From positions 1-54,654 of the forward strand of contig CALAMQ010000031.1 of assembly GCA_937925815.1 (NCBI GenBank): DNA of 54,654 nt, read 5' to 3'. Shown in pieces: positions 1-8,947 of the stretch (its first letter is position 1; each line of letters opens with the position of its first letter). This stretch comes from an uncultured Granulosicoccaceae bacterium (GTDB lineage Bacteria > Pseudomonadota > Gammaproteobacteria > CALCKW01). The notes below the pieces were generated by a model. The model was not told where the DNA came from. It saw nothing but the letters and a program-made list of their open reading frames with translations, and did not search any database. Made by a program: the position numbers and the translations under genes.

Positions 1-492
1 ACCCGTGCCGATACCCACCCAGCGGCCGTCCGCTGGCACCGCAACCTGGTCTGGCGGACAAACCGATTCCGCTACCTCGACCTGCCACTGCAGGCCATCA
101 CGGGCAAAACACGCCCAGTACACCTCCTGCATGCGCGCATCAACGGCCACGGCAACGTGCGAGAGACCGAGCTCGCGGCGACCGCCCTCGGCCAGTGACT
201 CCAAGGTCGACACCGGCACCAGTGGCCGATCCAGAGCGTAACCCAGACCTTGCGCCGTCGCGGTCGCAATCCGGCAGCCGGTGAAACTGCCCGGTCCGCG
301 CGCAAAGGCGATGGCGTCGATGTCCCGTCGACTCACCCCGCTCGAAGCGAGCAACTCCTGAATCATCGGCAACAGACGCACCGCGTGCTCGCGGGTGTTG
401 TGAAAGCGGTGCGAATGGATTTCAGCACCGTCGAACAGGGCGACTGAACAGGCCTCTGTGGTGGTGTCGAAGGCCAGCATGATGCGGCTCAC
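1..492 (-). CDS. tsaB: tRNA threonylcarbamoyladenosine biosynthesis protein TsaB (partial, C-terminus cut by window edge)
   Basis: Reading the minus strand from a GTG at 492 (or an internal ATG at 480) gives a protein beginning M-S-R-I-M-L-A-F-D-T-T-T-E-A-C-S-V-A-L. It continues through the family signature A-R-G-P-G-S-F-T-G-C-R-I and into S-T-L-E-S-L-A. This is the ASKHA-fold N-terminal half of TsaB, the non-catalytic partner of TsaD in making t6A37 of ANN-reading tRNAs in the cytoplasm. About 164 codons are present and the rest lies left of the window. The GTG overlaps the stop of the upstream helicase gene by four bases (GTGA), which implies translational coupling and supports the 492 start. 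YoaA-TsaB adjacency is common in gammaproteobacteria. Confidence 0.9.
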   Translation of the reverse strand, partial: MSRIMLAFDTTTEACSVALFDGAEIHSHRFHNTREHAVRLLPMIQELLASSGVSRRDIDAIAFARGPGSFTGCRIATATAQGLGYALDRPLVPVSTLESLAEGGRRELGLSHVAVAVDARMQEVYWACFARDGLQWQVEVAESVCPPDQVAVPADGRWVGIGTG

Positions 493-2486
493 GCGTCTGA
501 CTCCGCTGCACCCTCGCCTACCGTGCCTGCCGGACCCGCCGAGCCAGCCGAGCCAGCCGCCACCGGATCCACTTTGGCAAAAAACTGATCGACTTTGTCC
601 GGTACGCGTGTGCGGTACATGCGCGGCAGGCTGTTGATGAACAAGCCCCCGTAGCTCTTGGTTGTCAACCGCGGATCACACAACACCATCACACCCCGGT
701 CGGTCTCGTCCCGGATCAGTCGCCCGACGCCCTGCTTGAGCTGGGTGATCGCCTGTGGCAACTGAAAATCCATGAAGGCGTTTCCGCCGTTGCGGTTGAG
801 CGCATCGATCCGCGCGCGCATCACCGGGTCCCCCGGCGAGCTGAACGGCAGTTTGTCGATGATCACGCACGACAAGGCATCGCCCCGCACATCGACACCC
901 TCCCAGAAACTGGAGGTCCCGAGCAGCACCGCATTACCCGCCTCCCGAAACGCATCGAGCAATTCGGTTTTGGCGCGCGTGCCCTGCACCAGCAAAGGGT
1001 ATTCGAGGCGCGTCGCCAACACATCGGCGGCGTTGTTCATGGCGCGGTGGCTGGTGAAAAGCAGAAAACACCGCCCCTGGCTCGCCTTGATCACGCGCTC
1101 GGCCAGGTCCAGCACCGCACTGTCGTAGCCCGGTGAGGCAGGTTCGGGCATGTCGGGCGGCACCAGCAACATCGCGTTGCTGCGGTAGTCGAAGGGGCTG
1201 TCCGCAATGCACTCGCCCGCCGTTTTCGCGATACCGAGCTGGCGACGGAAGTGGTTGAAATGCCCGTTGACGGCCAGGGTCGCCGACAAGAACACGCGCG
1301 CGCCTGGCAGTTGCGCCATGCTGCGCGCAAAGGGCCCCGCGACATCGAGTGGCGTCAGGTTGAGTGCAAGCCCGGTGTTGTAGGTTTCGAACCAGCTGAT
1401 TGTGTCTTCATCGCCGGTGCCTAGGAAGTCCGCGATCATCGACTGTTGCCGTTGCGCGCGCTTGAAACAGGCCTCAAGCCCGCGGCTGCGCTCCGATGCG
1501 ACTTCGAGCTCTTGCAATAGATCAGCGTAGGCTGCTTCAACACGGCTGGTTGCCTCGACGACCCCCGGTAGGTGCGCCACATCAACCCAGGCGCCGCGTC
1601 GCGTCTCCACGCCGAGCGCTAGTCGGAGATCGCGCAACGCGCGCTCGATCTCTTCAGCGCTGTGGCGCAATCCTGCCTGGTCGGTTGCGGCCACCAAGTG
1701 CTCGGCAATGGTGTCGCGCGCAAGTTCGCTGACATGGCGCATGGACAGACGCTTGCCGAAGAAGTTGGTTGCGACATCCGGGAGCTGATGCGCTTCGTCA
1801 AAAATGAATGCGTCAGCAGTGGGCAGGACTTCGCCAAAGCCCTCCTCGCGCAATGCGAGATCGGCACAGAACAGATGGTGGTTGACCACCACGACATCGG
1901 CGTCCTGTGCACGCCGCCGCGCGTGGGTGACAAAACACCCTTCGAGCTCGTCGGGCTCGTGCTCGGCGCAGTACTCGGCGTTGGACGTTACGTGCATCCA
2001 GATCGGGTCGTCTTCAGGTACGGCCGAAAACTGACTGATGTCGCCGTCGTGGGTCCGCGTTGCCCACTTCTCGATGATCGCAAGCTTGCTCTGAGACTCG
2101 GGTGAATCGAGCTGGGCCAGCCCGCGCGCACGCGCGAGCCGACTACGGCAGAGGTAGTTGGACCGTCCCTTGAGCAGCGCGGTTCTGGGCTTGCTGTCGA
2201 ACAGCTTGCAGACCACCGGGAGGTCTTTCTGGAATAGTTGATCCTGGAGGTGACGAGTACCGGTGGACACGATCACCTTCAAACCAGAGCGAAGCGCCGG
2301 CACCAGATACGCGAAGGTTTTACCAACCCCGGTACCGGCTTCGGCGAGCAGAGTCGACTGATTGCCAAATGCCGACTCGATGGCGTCTGCCAGTGTTTGC
2401 TGGCCGGCACGCGCGCGGAAACCGGATATGTGTTCGGCAAGGGGGCCCTTCTCGCCAAGCACATCGCCTGCGGAGTTAGTACCCAC
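489..2486 (-). CDS. yoaA: YoaA/DinG-family ATP-dependent DNA helicase
   Basis: This is a 665-residue superfamily 2 XPD/DinG-type helicase, expected to unwind DNA 5'-3' in repair. Walker A is AGTGVGKT at about 50-57 and the DEAH box (FIFDEAH) lies at about 227-233. C-terminal helicase motifs include GTSSFWEGVDVRG and QGVGRLIR. Cysteines at 113, 173 and 184 sit where the family binds a 4Fe-4S cluster; the fourth ligand is not obvious (Cys207 is a candidate). The last ~20 residues are a Gly/Ala/Ser-rich tail not needed by the fold. The start codon is GTG and an in-frame GTG eight codons later is an alternative. It lies 17 bases after the lipoprotein gene and overlaps tsaB by four bases. YoaA is preferred over DinG because of length and the tsaB neighbour. 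Confidence 0.9.
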   Translation of the reverse strand: MGTNSAGDVLGEKGPLAEHISGFRARAGQQTLADAIESAFGNQSTLLAEAGTGVGKTFAYLVPALRSGLKVIVSTGTRHLQDQLFQKDLPVVCKLFDSKPRTALLKGRSNYLCRSRLARARGLAQLDSPESQSKLAIIEKWATRTHDGDISQFSAVPEDDPIWMHVTSNAEYCAEHEPDELEGCFVTHARRRAQDADVVVVNHHLFCADLALREEGFGEVLPTADAFIFDEAHQLPDVATNFFGKRLSMRHVSELARDTIAEHLVAATDQAGLRHSAEEIERALRDLRLALGVETRRGAWVDVAHLPGVVEATSRVEAAYADLLQELEVASERSRGLEACFKRAQRQQSMIADFLGTGDEDTISWFETYNTGLALNLTPLDVAGPFARSMAQLPGARVFLSATLAVNGHFNHFRRQLGIAKTAGECIADSPFDYRSNAMLLVPPDMPEPASPGYDSAVLDLAERVIKASQGRCFLLFTSHRAMNNAADVLATRLEYPLLVQGTRAKTELLDAFREAGNAVLLGTSSFWEGVDVRGDALSCVIIDKLPFSSPGDPVMRARIDALNRNGGNAFMDFQLPQAITQLKQGVGRLIRDETDRGVMVLCDPRLTTKSYGGLFINSLPRMYRTRVPDKVDQFFAKVDPVAAGSAGSAGPAGTVGEGAAESDA

Positions 2487-2503
2487 TCGGGACTGACCGC
2501 ATA

Positions 2504-3022
2504 TCAGGTGTCCGGGCGATAGAGCCGCGCTTGCAGCTTTGCCTGCTCCGCGCCGTCGTAGTCACGCATGCGCTCGCGCGATTGCACCACGATCAACCAG
2601 TTGCGGTAGCTCAGCAGCGGCGGCACCGGCTTCAGCGCGTTGGATCGCAACGCGTATTTCTCGGCCGCGTCCCACTGCTCGAGACGCAACGCCACCTCAC
2701 CCAGGCGGCTCCAAAGCGCACGGTCTTCAGGTGCAATCTCGAGCGCAGCCCGAAGGTGTCGGAAGGCAAGTGCGAAATTGCCCACCGCACGCGCGTCTTC
2801 GGCCCGGCGCCAGGCCGAGACAACTTGTGGGTTGTCGAAGGTGTGAGTGACCTTGGCGGGCTGCTCGACCAGCTGCACGGGACTGCGTTCGACAGGTTGT
2901 CCCACGCCACCGAGGCTGCTGCAGGCAGAGACCAACAACACAGCCACGAGCGCGGCCGCGCTCCGGCCTAATCGCCGGCCCGCGCTCGGGACACTGTTCA
3001 GTTGTGCGTTCAACCTGCGCAT
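2504..3022 (-). CDS. TPR-containing outer-membrane lipoprotein
   Basis: The product is 172 residues from the ATG at 3022, which has a GGGAG-type ribosome site inside the end of guaA and lies five bases after the guaA stop. An in-frame GTG at 3037 is less likely. An N-terminal basic region and hydrophobic stretch (about 20-33) end in a lipobox L-V-S-A-C with Cys34 as the lipidated residue. Ser at +2 predicts outer-membrane sorting. The rest, with W-R-R-A-E-D-A-R-A-V-G-N-F-A-L-A and similar helical pairs, resembles two tetratricopeptide repeats (about 75-145), usually a protein-interaction scaffold. No specific partner can be inferred. It is co-transcribed with guaA and the helicase gene by position only. 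Confidence 0.8.
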   Translation of the reverse strand: MRRLNAQLNSVPSAGRRLGRSAAALVAVLLVSACSSLGGVGQPVERSPVQLVEQPAKVTHTFDNPQVVSAWRRAEDARAVGNFALAFRHLRAALEIAPEDRALWSRLGEVALRLEQWDAAEKYALRSNALKPVPPLLSYRNWLIVVQSRERMRDYDGAEQAKLQARLYRPDT

Positions 3023-3027
3023 GCAGA

Positions 3028-4605
3028 TCACTCCCACTCGATTGTCGCCGGCGGTTTTCCGGAAATGTCGTATACGACCCGCGACACACCCGGCAACCGG
3101 TTGATGATGCGACGCGAGACTTCGTCCAGGAAATCATAGGGCAAGTGCGCCCACCTCGCCGTCATGAAATCAGTGGTTTCGACTGCGCGCAGAGCGATCA
3201 CTGGCGCATAGCGCCGGCCGTCGCCGGTGACACCGACGGATTTGACCGGCAGAAACACCGCAAAGGCCTGTGAAACCGCGTCGTAGAGGTTATGTTCGCG
3301 CAGTGCGCTGATGAATATATCGTCCGCTTCACGCAGCAGGTCCGCCGAGGCTTTATTGACCTCACCAAGGATGCGAACACCCAAACCGGGCCCTGGAAAG
3401 GGGTGGCGATACACCATGCTGCGGGGCAGCCCGAGCGCGACTCCGACAGCGCGCACTTCGTCTTTGAAGAGCTCGCGCAAGGGTTCGAGCAACTCAAGTG
3501 ACATGTGCTCGGGCAAGCCACCGACGTTGTGATGACTCTTAATCACGTGCGCTTTGCCGGTCTTGGCACCGGCTGACTCAATCACATCTGGGTAGATAGT
3601 GCCTTGCGCAAGCCAGCTGACGCCATCGAGCTTGGTTGCTTCGCGCTCAAATTCCGCGATGAATTGGTGACCAATGGCGACCCGCTTGGCCTCGGGATCG
3701 GACACGCCGTCAAGCACGCCCAAAAAACGCGACTCGGCATCCACTCGAACGACTCGCACACCCATGTTTTCAGCGAAGGTCTGCATGACTTGATCGCCTT
3801 CGTTGAGCCGCAGCAAGCCGTTATCAACGAAGACACACGTGAGTTGGTCCCCAATAGCTTGGTGCAGCAAGGCCGCCACGACCGAAGAATCAACGCCGCC
3901 CGAGAGTCCGAGCAGCACGTTATCGTCACCGACCTGCTCTCGCACCTGTGCAATCAAATCGCTGGCGATGGTGTCTGCACGCCACAAGCCCTGGCAACCG
4001 CAAATCTCACGAACGAATCTCTCGTAGATTGCGCCGCCTTGCGGGGTGTGGGTGACTTCGGGGTGAAATTGCAGCGCATAGAAACGCTTGGCCTTGTTTG
4101 CCATACCGGCGAGAGGCGCGTGATCACTGCTCGCGATGCACACAAATTCCGGCGGCATCCCTTCCACTCGATCGCCGTGGCTCATCCACACGTCCAACAA
4201 ACCGTGGCCCTCGGCATTGCCACGGTCCTGGATGTCCCGCAACAGATCAGAGTGACCGCGCGCACGCACTTCGGCGTAGCCAAATTCAGAGGTGTTGGAC
4301 GGCTCTACCCGCCCGCCTAGCATGGCGGCCATGATTTGCATGCCGTAGCACACGCCCAGTACCGGCACGCCGAGCTCAAACACCAATGGGTCCGGTTTGA
4401 GCGCGTCCTCAACGGCCGTGGCTGACTCTGGGCCGCCCGAGAGAATGATGCCGTTTGGCGCAAAGGCGCGCAGCGCTTCAGCGTTGATATCACCGCTGTG
4501 CAACTCGCAGTACACCCCAGCTTCGCGGACTCGGCGCGCAATGAGTTGGGTAAATTGGGATCCAAAATCCAGAACGAGAATGCGTTCCTGGTGAATGTCT
4601 GTCAT
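3028..4605 (-). CDS. guaA: GMP synthase (glutamine-hydrolysing)
   Basis: The 525-residue cytosolic enzyme converts XMP, ATP and glutamine to GMP. The N-terminal class I glutamine amidotransferase domain has nucleophile Cys86 in GVCYGMQ and the His181/Glu183 pair in QFHPE. The ATP-pyrophosphatase domain has the P-loop LSGGVDSS at about 234-241. The C-terminal dimerisation domain ends in I-E-W-E, the family's usual end. Length matches the E. coli enzyme. It follows guaB by 59 bases on the same strand, the classic guaBA order. No strong Shine-Dalgarno is visible before the ATG. Confidence 0.98.
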   Translation of the reverse strand: MTDIHQERILVLDFGSQFTQLIARRVREAGVYCELHSGDINAEALRAFAPNGIILSGGPESATAVEDALKPDPLVFELGVPVLGVCYGMQIMAAMLGGRVEPSNTSEFGYAEVRARGHSDLLRDIQDRGNAEGHGLLDVWMSHGDRVEGMPPEFVCIASSDHAPLAGMANKAKRFYALQFHPEVTHTPQGGAIYERFVREICGCQGLWRADTIASDLIAQVREQVGDDNVLLGLSGGVDSSVVAALLHQAIGDQLTCVFVDNGLLRLNEGDQVMQTFAENMGVRVVRVDAESRFLGVLDGVSDPEAKRVAIGHQFIAEFEREATKLDGVSWLAQGTIYPDVIESAGAKTGKAHVIKSHHNVGGLPEHMSLELLEPLRELFKDEVRAVGVALGLPRSMVYRHPFPGPGLGVRILGEVNKASADLLREADDIFISALREHNLYDAVSQAFAVFLPVKSVGVTGDGRRYAPVIALRAVETTDFMTARWAHLPYDFLDEVSRRIINRLPGVSRVVYDISGKPPATIEWE

Positions 4606-4647
4606 GGCGTATCAAATCGATTCAGCGAAGTGGAATGCGTGCGTGCT

Positions 4648-4665
4648 GAGGCCATTATTGGCCTC
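4648..4665 (-). other. Hairpin between guaB and guaA
   Basis: A perfect 6-bp inverted repeat (GAGGCC / GGCCTC) with a six-base AT-rich loop begins at the guaB stop codon. There is no T-run, so a full intrinsic terminator is unlikely. An RNA-stability or partial attenuation element in the guaBA transcript is possible. Confidence 0.4.
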
Positions 4666-6119
4666 TAGCTGACGCGGTAGTTGGGTGCTTCTTTGGTGAT
4701 GGTGACGTCGTGCGGATGGCTCTCGGTCACACCGGCATTGGTCGTGCGCACGAAGGCCGAACGGGTGCGCATATCATCTATTGTCGGACAGCCGCAGTAG
4801 CCCATGCTCGCGCGCAAGCCGCCAAGCAATTGATGCAGCACGCCGGCCAGTGGGCCCTTGTACGGCACACGCCCCTCTATACCTTCAGGCACAAGCTTTT
4901 CGGTCGCGCTGCCGCTTTGGAAATAGCGGTCAGATGAGCCTTGGCGCATCGCACCAACACTGCCCATGCCACGGTAGGATTTGTAACTGCGGCCCTGCCA
5001 CAGCTCGACTTCGCCGGGCGCCTCTTCGGTGCCGGCAAACAAGCTGCCGATCATGATCGCGTTGGCACCTGTCGAGACCGCTTTGGCAAAATCACCCGAG
5101 TAACGCACACCGCCGTCGGCAATCGCGCCAACGCCTGTGCCCTCGAGCGCGCCGACCACGCCGTCAATGGCGGAGATCTGCGGCATGCCGACGCCGGCGA
5201 CTACGCGCGTGGTGCAAATAGAGCCAGGTCCAATACCCACTTTCACGGCGTCGGCGCCGGCATCAGCCAGCGCACGCGCGGCGTCACCGGTTGCGATATT
5301 GCCTGCAATCACATCGACCTTAAAGTTCGACTTGATCCACTTGACGCTTTCAATCACGCCCGCCGAATGACCGTGTGCGGTGTCCACAACCAACAGGTCC
5401 ACACCCGCTTCGACCAGCTTCTCCGCCCGTATTTCGGTGTCAGACCCCGTGCCGACGGCGGCCGCCACACGCAGCCGCCCCTCGCCGTCTTTGCAGGCGT
5501 TGGGGAAATCGTGCGATTTCTGAATGTCTTTGACAGTGATCATGCCACGCAAATCGAAGCTCTCTGAGACCACTAGCACTTTCTCAATGCGGTGGCGGTG
5601 CAACAGACCGATCACGTCGTCGCGAGAGGCACCCTCGCGCACCGTTACTAGATCATCTCGGGCGGTCATGACAACAGAGACTGGAGCGTCGAGCCGGGTT
5701 TCGAATCGCAAATCACGCTGAGTGACGATGCCTTGCAAGCCATCTTGGTCAACCACTGGCAAGCCGGAGATTCCGTGCGCGCGGGTGATATCGAGCACCT
5801 CACGGACTGTTGTTTGTGGGTTGACGCTGATGGGTTCACGGATCACACCAGACTCAAATTTCTTGACGCGCTGAACCTCCACCACTTGGTTCTCTACGGC
5901 CATGTTCTTGTGCACCACGCCAATGCCGCCTTCTTGCGCCAGCGCGATGGCGAGCGACGATTCCGTGACCGTATCCATCGCAGCTGACATCACCGGAATG
6001 TTCAGCGAGATATTTTTAGTGAGGCGTGTTTGCAGAGAGACGTCGCGTGGCAGAACATTTGATTCGGCCGGTACCAGCAAGACGTCGTCAAACGTCAGGG
6101 CTTCGTTGAGTATGCGCAT
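4665..6119 (-). CDS. guaB: Inosine-5'-monophosphate dehydrogenase
   Basis: The product is 484 residues from the ATG at 6119 ([15 protein letters not shown]), the canonical IMPDH start. A longer reading to 6182 adds 21 unconserved residues. It oxidises IMP to XMP with NAD+, the committed step to guanine nucleotides. Tandem CBS domains occupy about 93-203, inserted in the TIM barrel. The active-site loop G-P-G-S-I-C-T-T carries catalytic Cys302. The flap region has R-G-M-G-S-V-G-A-M, and the C-terminus is complete. It heads the guaB-guaA transcription unit and has a perfect -10 hexamer upstream on its own strand. Confidence 0.98.
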   Translation of the reverse strand: MRILNEALTFDDVLLVPAESNVLPRDVSLQTRLTKNISLNIPVMSAAMDTVTESSLAIALAQEGGIGVVHKNMAVENQVVEVQRVKKFESGVIREPISVNPQTTVREVLDITRAHGISGLPVVDQDGLQGIVTQRDLRFETRLDAPVSVVMTARDDLVTVREGASRDDVIGLLHRHRIEKVLVVSESFDLRGMITVKDIQKSHDFPNACKDGEGRLRVAAAVGTGSDTEIRAEKLVEAGVDLLVVDTAHGHSAGVIESVKWIKSNFKVDVIAGNIATGDAARALADAGADAVKVGIGPGSICTTRVVAGVGMPQISAIDGVVGALEGTGVGAIADGGVRYSGDFAKAVSTGANAIMIGSLFAGTEEAPGEVELWQGRSYKSYRGMGSVGAMRQGSSDRYFQSGSATEKLVPEGIEGRVPYKGPLAGVLHQLLGGLRASMGYCGCPTIDDMRTRSAFVRTTNAGVTESHPHDVTITKEAPNYRVS

Positions 6120-6193
6120 CGGTGAAAGGGGCTCCAGAGGGGTGCTGAGCGCGGACGTTTCACAGGGGAACCATCGCGCCACGATGCGGAGGC

Positions 6194-6199
6194 ATTATA
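6194..6199 (-). promoter_or_regulatory. Putative -10 hexamer of the guaB promoter
   Basis: The minus strand reads TATAAT here, a perfect sigma70 -10, 75 bases upstream of the guaB ATG. No good -35 is found at 16-18 bases; the sequence TTGGCG lies 23 bases away, which is too far. The site falls in the 140-base divergent space between guaB and xseA. Confidence 0.45.
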
Positions 6200-6259
6200 C
6201 CCGATTGCATCGCGAACCCGCGCGCCAAATCTCATCTCTCATTGGTTACACTGCCAGTT

Positions 6260-7633
6260 GTGAATAGCCAAGAAACACTGACTCGCGCAGAGCGCGACGT
6301 CTACACCGTCTCCCGACTGAACCGCACGATCAAAGAATTGGTCGAGCTGACCCTCGGTGCGCTCTGGGTGGAGGGCGAAATCAGCAATCTCGCGACGCCA
6401 GCGTCGGGCCACATGTATTTCTCGCTCAAAGACTCCGGCGCGCAAGTACGCTGCGCATTTTTTAAGCAGCGCGCGCGCAACTGTCGCCTGACCCTTGAGC
6501 ACGGCCAGCGTGTGCGGCTGCGTGCTCGCGCCTCTATTTACGAGCCGCGAGGTGACTACCAACTCATCGTCGAATCGGTCGAGGCCGCCGGCGACGGCTT
6601 ACTACAACAGCAATACCTCGAGAACCTAAGACGCTTTGAAGCCGAAGGATTGTTCGATGCGGCACGCAAGCAGCCGCTGCCGTCCTACCCCTCGCACATC
6701 GGTGTCGTAACCTCGCGCAGCGGGGCGGCTGTGCGCGACGTGATTGAAGTGCTGCGCCGACGCTATCCACTGGCACGCGTGTTGATCTACCCAACCACCG
6801 TGCAAGGCACGACCGCGGCCCGACAAATCGCCGCGGCCATTGATCTCGCCAACGACCACGCCGTCGTCGATGTGTTGTTGGTGGTGCGGGGCGGCGGTTC
6901 GCTCGAAGACTTGTGGGCCTTTAACGAAGAGCCCGTGGTGCGAGCAGTGGCGCGCAGCCAAATCCCGACCGTCAGTGGCGTTGGACACGAAGTCGACACC
7001 ACGCTGTGCGACTTCACTGCCGACAGCCGCGCGCCGACACCGTCCGCCGCCGCAGAGCTCGTCAGCCCGCCACTGGATCAATTGAGTCAGCGTCTGGTAG
7101 TCGCGGAGCGCCGCCTCCTGCGCAACATAACGGACCGTGTACAACAAAACCGTAAACAACTTAAGAGCATCCAATCGCGGCTCTTGCGGCAACACCCCGA
7201 GCGCCGCGTCGAGACCGCCGCTCAGCGCATTGATCGCGCAATGATGCGCCTTCAACGGTTGGGCCACGAGCTGCCACGCACTCGAATCGCACAGCTCGAC
7301 GCGCTCACAGCTAGGCTAAACGCCGTCTCGCCGCGGCGGCAGCTGCGTGAGCGCCGGCTCGCTGTCAATGCACTCTCAACCCGCATGACACTCGGCATTC
7401 AACGCAAAACACAAGCGGCTCAAGCGGCCTTGAACGCAGCCATGCGCACGCTCGACGCGGTCAGTCCACTGGCAACTCTGGAACGCGGTTTCGCCGTGGT
7501 CAGACGCGACGACACAGGCGCAGTGGTATACGATGCCGCCTCGGTCCAACCGGCAGATCGATTGCGCATCCGCGTCAGGCTCGGTGAAATCGTCGCAGAC
7601 GCCGCTGAAATCACACCGTGCGACAAGAAATAA
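6260..7633 (+). CDS. xseA: Exodeoxyribonuclease VII large subunit
   Basis: The product is about 457 residues of the single-strand DNA exonuclease VII catalytic subunit (with XseB, not in this window). The N-terminal OB-fold carries V-S-R-L-N, G-E-I-S-N and A-S-G-H-M-Y-F-S-L-K-D. The catalytic domain has R-G-G-G-S-L-E-D-L-W-A-F and G-H-E-V-D-T-T-L-C-D-F, followed by D-S-R-A-P-T-P-S-A-A-A-E. A long coiled-coil-like stretch spans about 280-400, as in the family. The start is uncertain: GTG at 6260 aligns best with known starts, a TTG at 6242 is also in frame, and neither has a clear ribosome site. It is divergent from guaB. Confidence 0.93.
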   Translation: MNSQETLTRAERDVYTVSRLNRTIKELVELTLGALWVEGEISNLATPASGHMYFSLKDSGAQVRCAFFKQRARNCRLTLEHGQRVRLRARASIYEPRGDYQLIVESVEAAGDGLLQQQYLENLRRFEAEGLFDAARKQPLPSYPSHIGVVTSRSGAAVRDVIEVLRRRYPLARVLIYPTTVQGTTAARQIAAAIDLANDHAVVDVLLVVRGGGSLEDLWAFNEEPVVRAVARSQIPTVSGVGHEVDTTLCDFTADSRAPTPSAAAELVSPPLDQLSQRLVVAERRLLRNITDRVQQNRKQLKSIQSRLLRQHPERRVETAAQRIDRAMMRLQRLGHELPRTRIAQLDALTARLNAVSPRRQLRERRLAVNALSTRMTLGIQRKTQAAQAALNAAMRTLDAVSPLATLERGFAVVRRDDTGAVVYDAASVQPADRLRIRVRLGEIVADAAEITPCDKK

Positions 7634-7667
7634 GTCCATTGCCGCCTGCTGCAAACTGGAGATCAAA

Positions 7668-8096
7668 ATGGCCACTTTTACCCCGTTGAATGACGGCTTT
7701 GCTGTCAGCGCGCAACTGACAACTGACGATGTCGACGCCGCCGCTGACGCCGGATTCAAGCACCTCATTTGCAACCGCCCAGATGATGAAGAGCCAGGTC
7801 AACCCAGTTTTGCCGAGATCAGCGAGCGCGCCAGCAAGCTCGGTATGAGTGTCCACAACATCCCCTTTGATGGCGCGACACTCAACGGCGCGGTGATCGA
7901 CGCCATGGCGCATACGCTTGCGACGCTTGACGGTCCGGTGTTGTCATATTGCCGTTCAGGAACACGCTGCAGTCTCGCGTGGAGCGCGCTTCAAGTGCGC
8001 GCGGGAGACGATATCGACTCCGTTCAGCTCGCCACCCGAAATGCAGGCTACGATCTAGGCCCACAACGCGCGATAATTCTCGCACTAGCAACCTAA
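7668..8096 (+). CDS. TIGR01244-family sulfurtransferase/phosphatase-like protein
   Basis: The product is 142 residues from an ATG with a GGAG ribosome site eight bases upstream. The fold signature is that of the DUF442/TIGR01244 family (rhodanese or dual-specificity phosphatase-like, also found fused to beta-lactamase-fold persulfide dioxygenases). Visible motifs are the N-terminal S-A-Q-L-T, I-C-N-R-P-D-D-E-E at about 34-42, and the active loop Y-C-R-S-G-T-R with Cys95. A role in sulfide/persulfide chemistry is family knowledge; no partner dioxygenase gene is nearby. It sits 34 bases after xseA and may be read through from it. Confidence 0.8.
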   Translation: MATFTPLNDGFAVSAQLTTDDVDAAADAGFKHLICNRPDDEEPGQPSFAEISERASKLGMSVHNIPFDGATLNGAVIDAMAHTLATLDGPVLSYCRSGTRCSLAWSALQVRAGDDIDSVQLATRNAGYDLGPQRAIILALAT

Positions 8097-8207
8097 ACCG
8101 AAACTGTTTGTGTTAGAATGGTTAGGTGGTTAGTTTTTCTACCTTTTTGCTTTTTGAGCGTGACCGTGGTATCAAGTCCGGCTTGATTCAGCGGAGAGGC
8201 AATCAGG

Positions 8208-8933
8208 ATGGCTGCTAAGAAAAAGGCCGCAACAGGCAAAAAAACCGCTGCGGCAACTAAAAAGAAGGCTGCTGCAAGCAAAACCACGACAGACGCCGCT
8301 AAAGCGACGCCTGCAAAAGCGGCTAAGAAAACCACCGCCAAGACAACGGCTAGCAAAAAGGTTTCGGCAAAAAAGGCCGTTGCCAAAAAGAAGGTGTCCG
8401 CCAAAGTGGCGACCAAGAAATCTTCTGCTGAGAGCAAGACAGAAACAAAAAAGGTTGCGGCTGCAACCCAACAAGCAGCTACAACCAAACCCAAACCCCG
8501 TAATCCCCCTAAACCCAGTAAGAAACAGACTGTGCAAAGCGCCTCATCGACTCCTGAAAATACAGACGAATACATGAACTCCGAGCAAAGCGAACACTTT
8601 CGCACCAAGCTTCTCGAGTGGAAGCACCAGCTCATGGAAGAGGTTGACAGGACTGTTGACCACATGAAGGACGACGCAACTAACTTTCCCGATCCAAACG
8701 ATCGCGCGACTCAGGAAGAGGAATTCAGCCTCGAACTTCGCACGCGCGATCGCGAGCGCAAGCTCATCAAGAAGATCGACGAATCACTTCGCGCCATTGA
8801 TAGCGGCGACTACGGTTATTGCGAAAGTTGTGGCATTGAGATCGGCACAGCCCGTCTCGAAGCCCGCCCCACCGCGACCTTGTGCATCGATTGCAAGACG
8901 ATGGAAGAAATCCGCGAGCGACAGTCAGCCTAA
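8208..8933 (+). CDS. dksA: RNA polymerase-binding transcription factor DksA with a long Lys/Ala-rich N-terminal tail
   Basis: The C-terminal ~115 residues are textbook DksA. A coiled coil has tip residues D162-P-N-D165-R-A167, corresponding to E. coli D71/D74/A76. The motif [11 protein letters not shown] and a four-Cys zinc finger (Cys205, 208, 226, 229) follow. DksA with ppGpp reprogrammes promoters by acting in the RNA polymerase secondary channel. Unusually, about 110-125 residues precede it, made of A-A-K-K-K-A type repeats like histone H1/AlgP C-terminal tails, then a Pro/Lys segment. The total is 241 residues against about 151 for E. coli DksA. The ATG follows GAGAGG and CAGG sequences. 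A shorter internal start at Met123 would give a normal-size DksA. gluQ follows after 14 bases, the conserved order. Confidence 0.93.
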   Translation: MAAKKKAATGKKTAAATKKKAAASKTTTDAAKATPAKAAKKTTAKTTASKKVSAKKAVAKKKVSAKVATKKSSAESKTETKKVAAATQQAATTKPKPRNPPKPSKKQTVQSASSTPENTDEYMNSEQSEHFRTKLLEWKHQLMEEVDRTVDHMKDDATNFPDPNDRATQEEEFSLELRTRDRERKLIKKIDESLRAIDSGDYGYCESCGIEIGTARLEARPTATLCIDCKTMEEIRERQSA

Positions 8934-8947
8934 GCTGCCTGCCTACC

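Noticed and set aside
3604-4320. 238-codon plus-strand frame within guaA
   Set aside because: It is antisense to a complete, well-conserved guaA and has no independent support.
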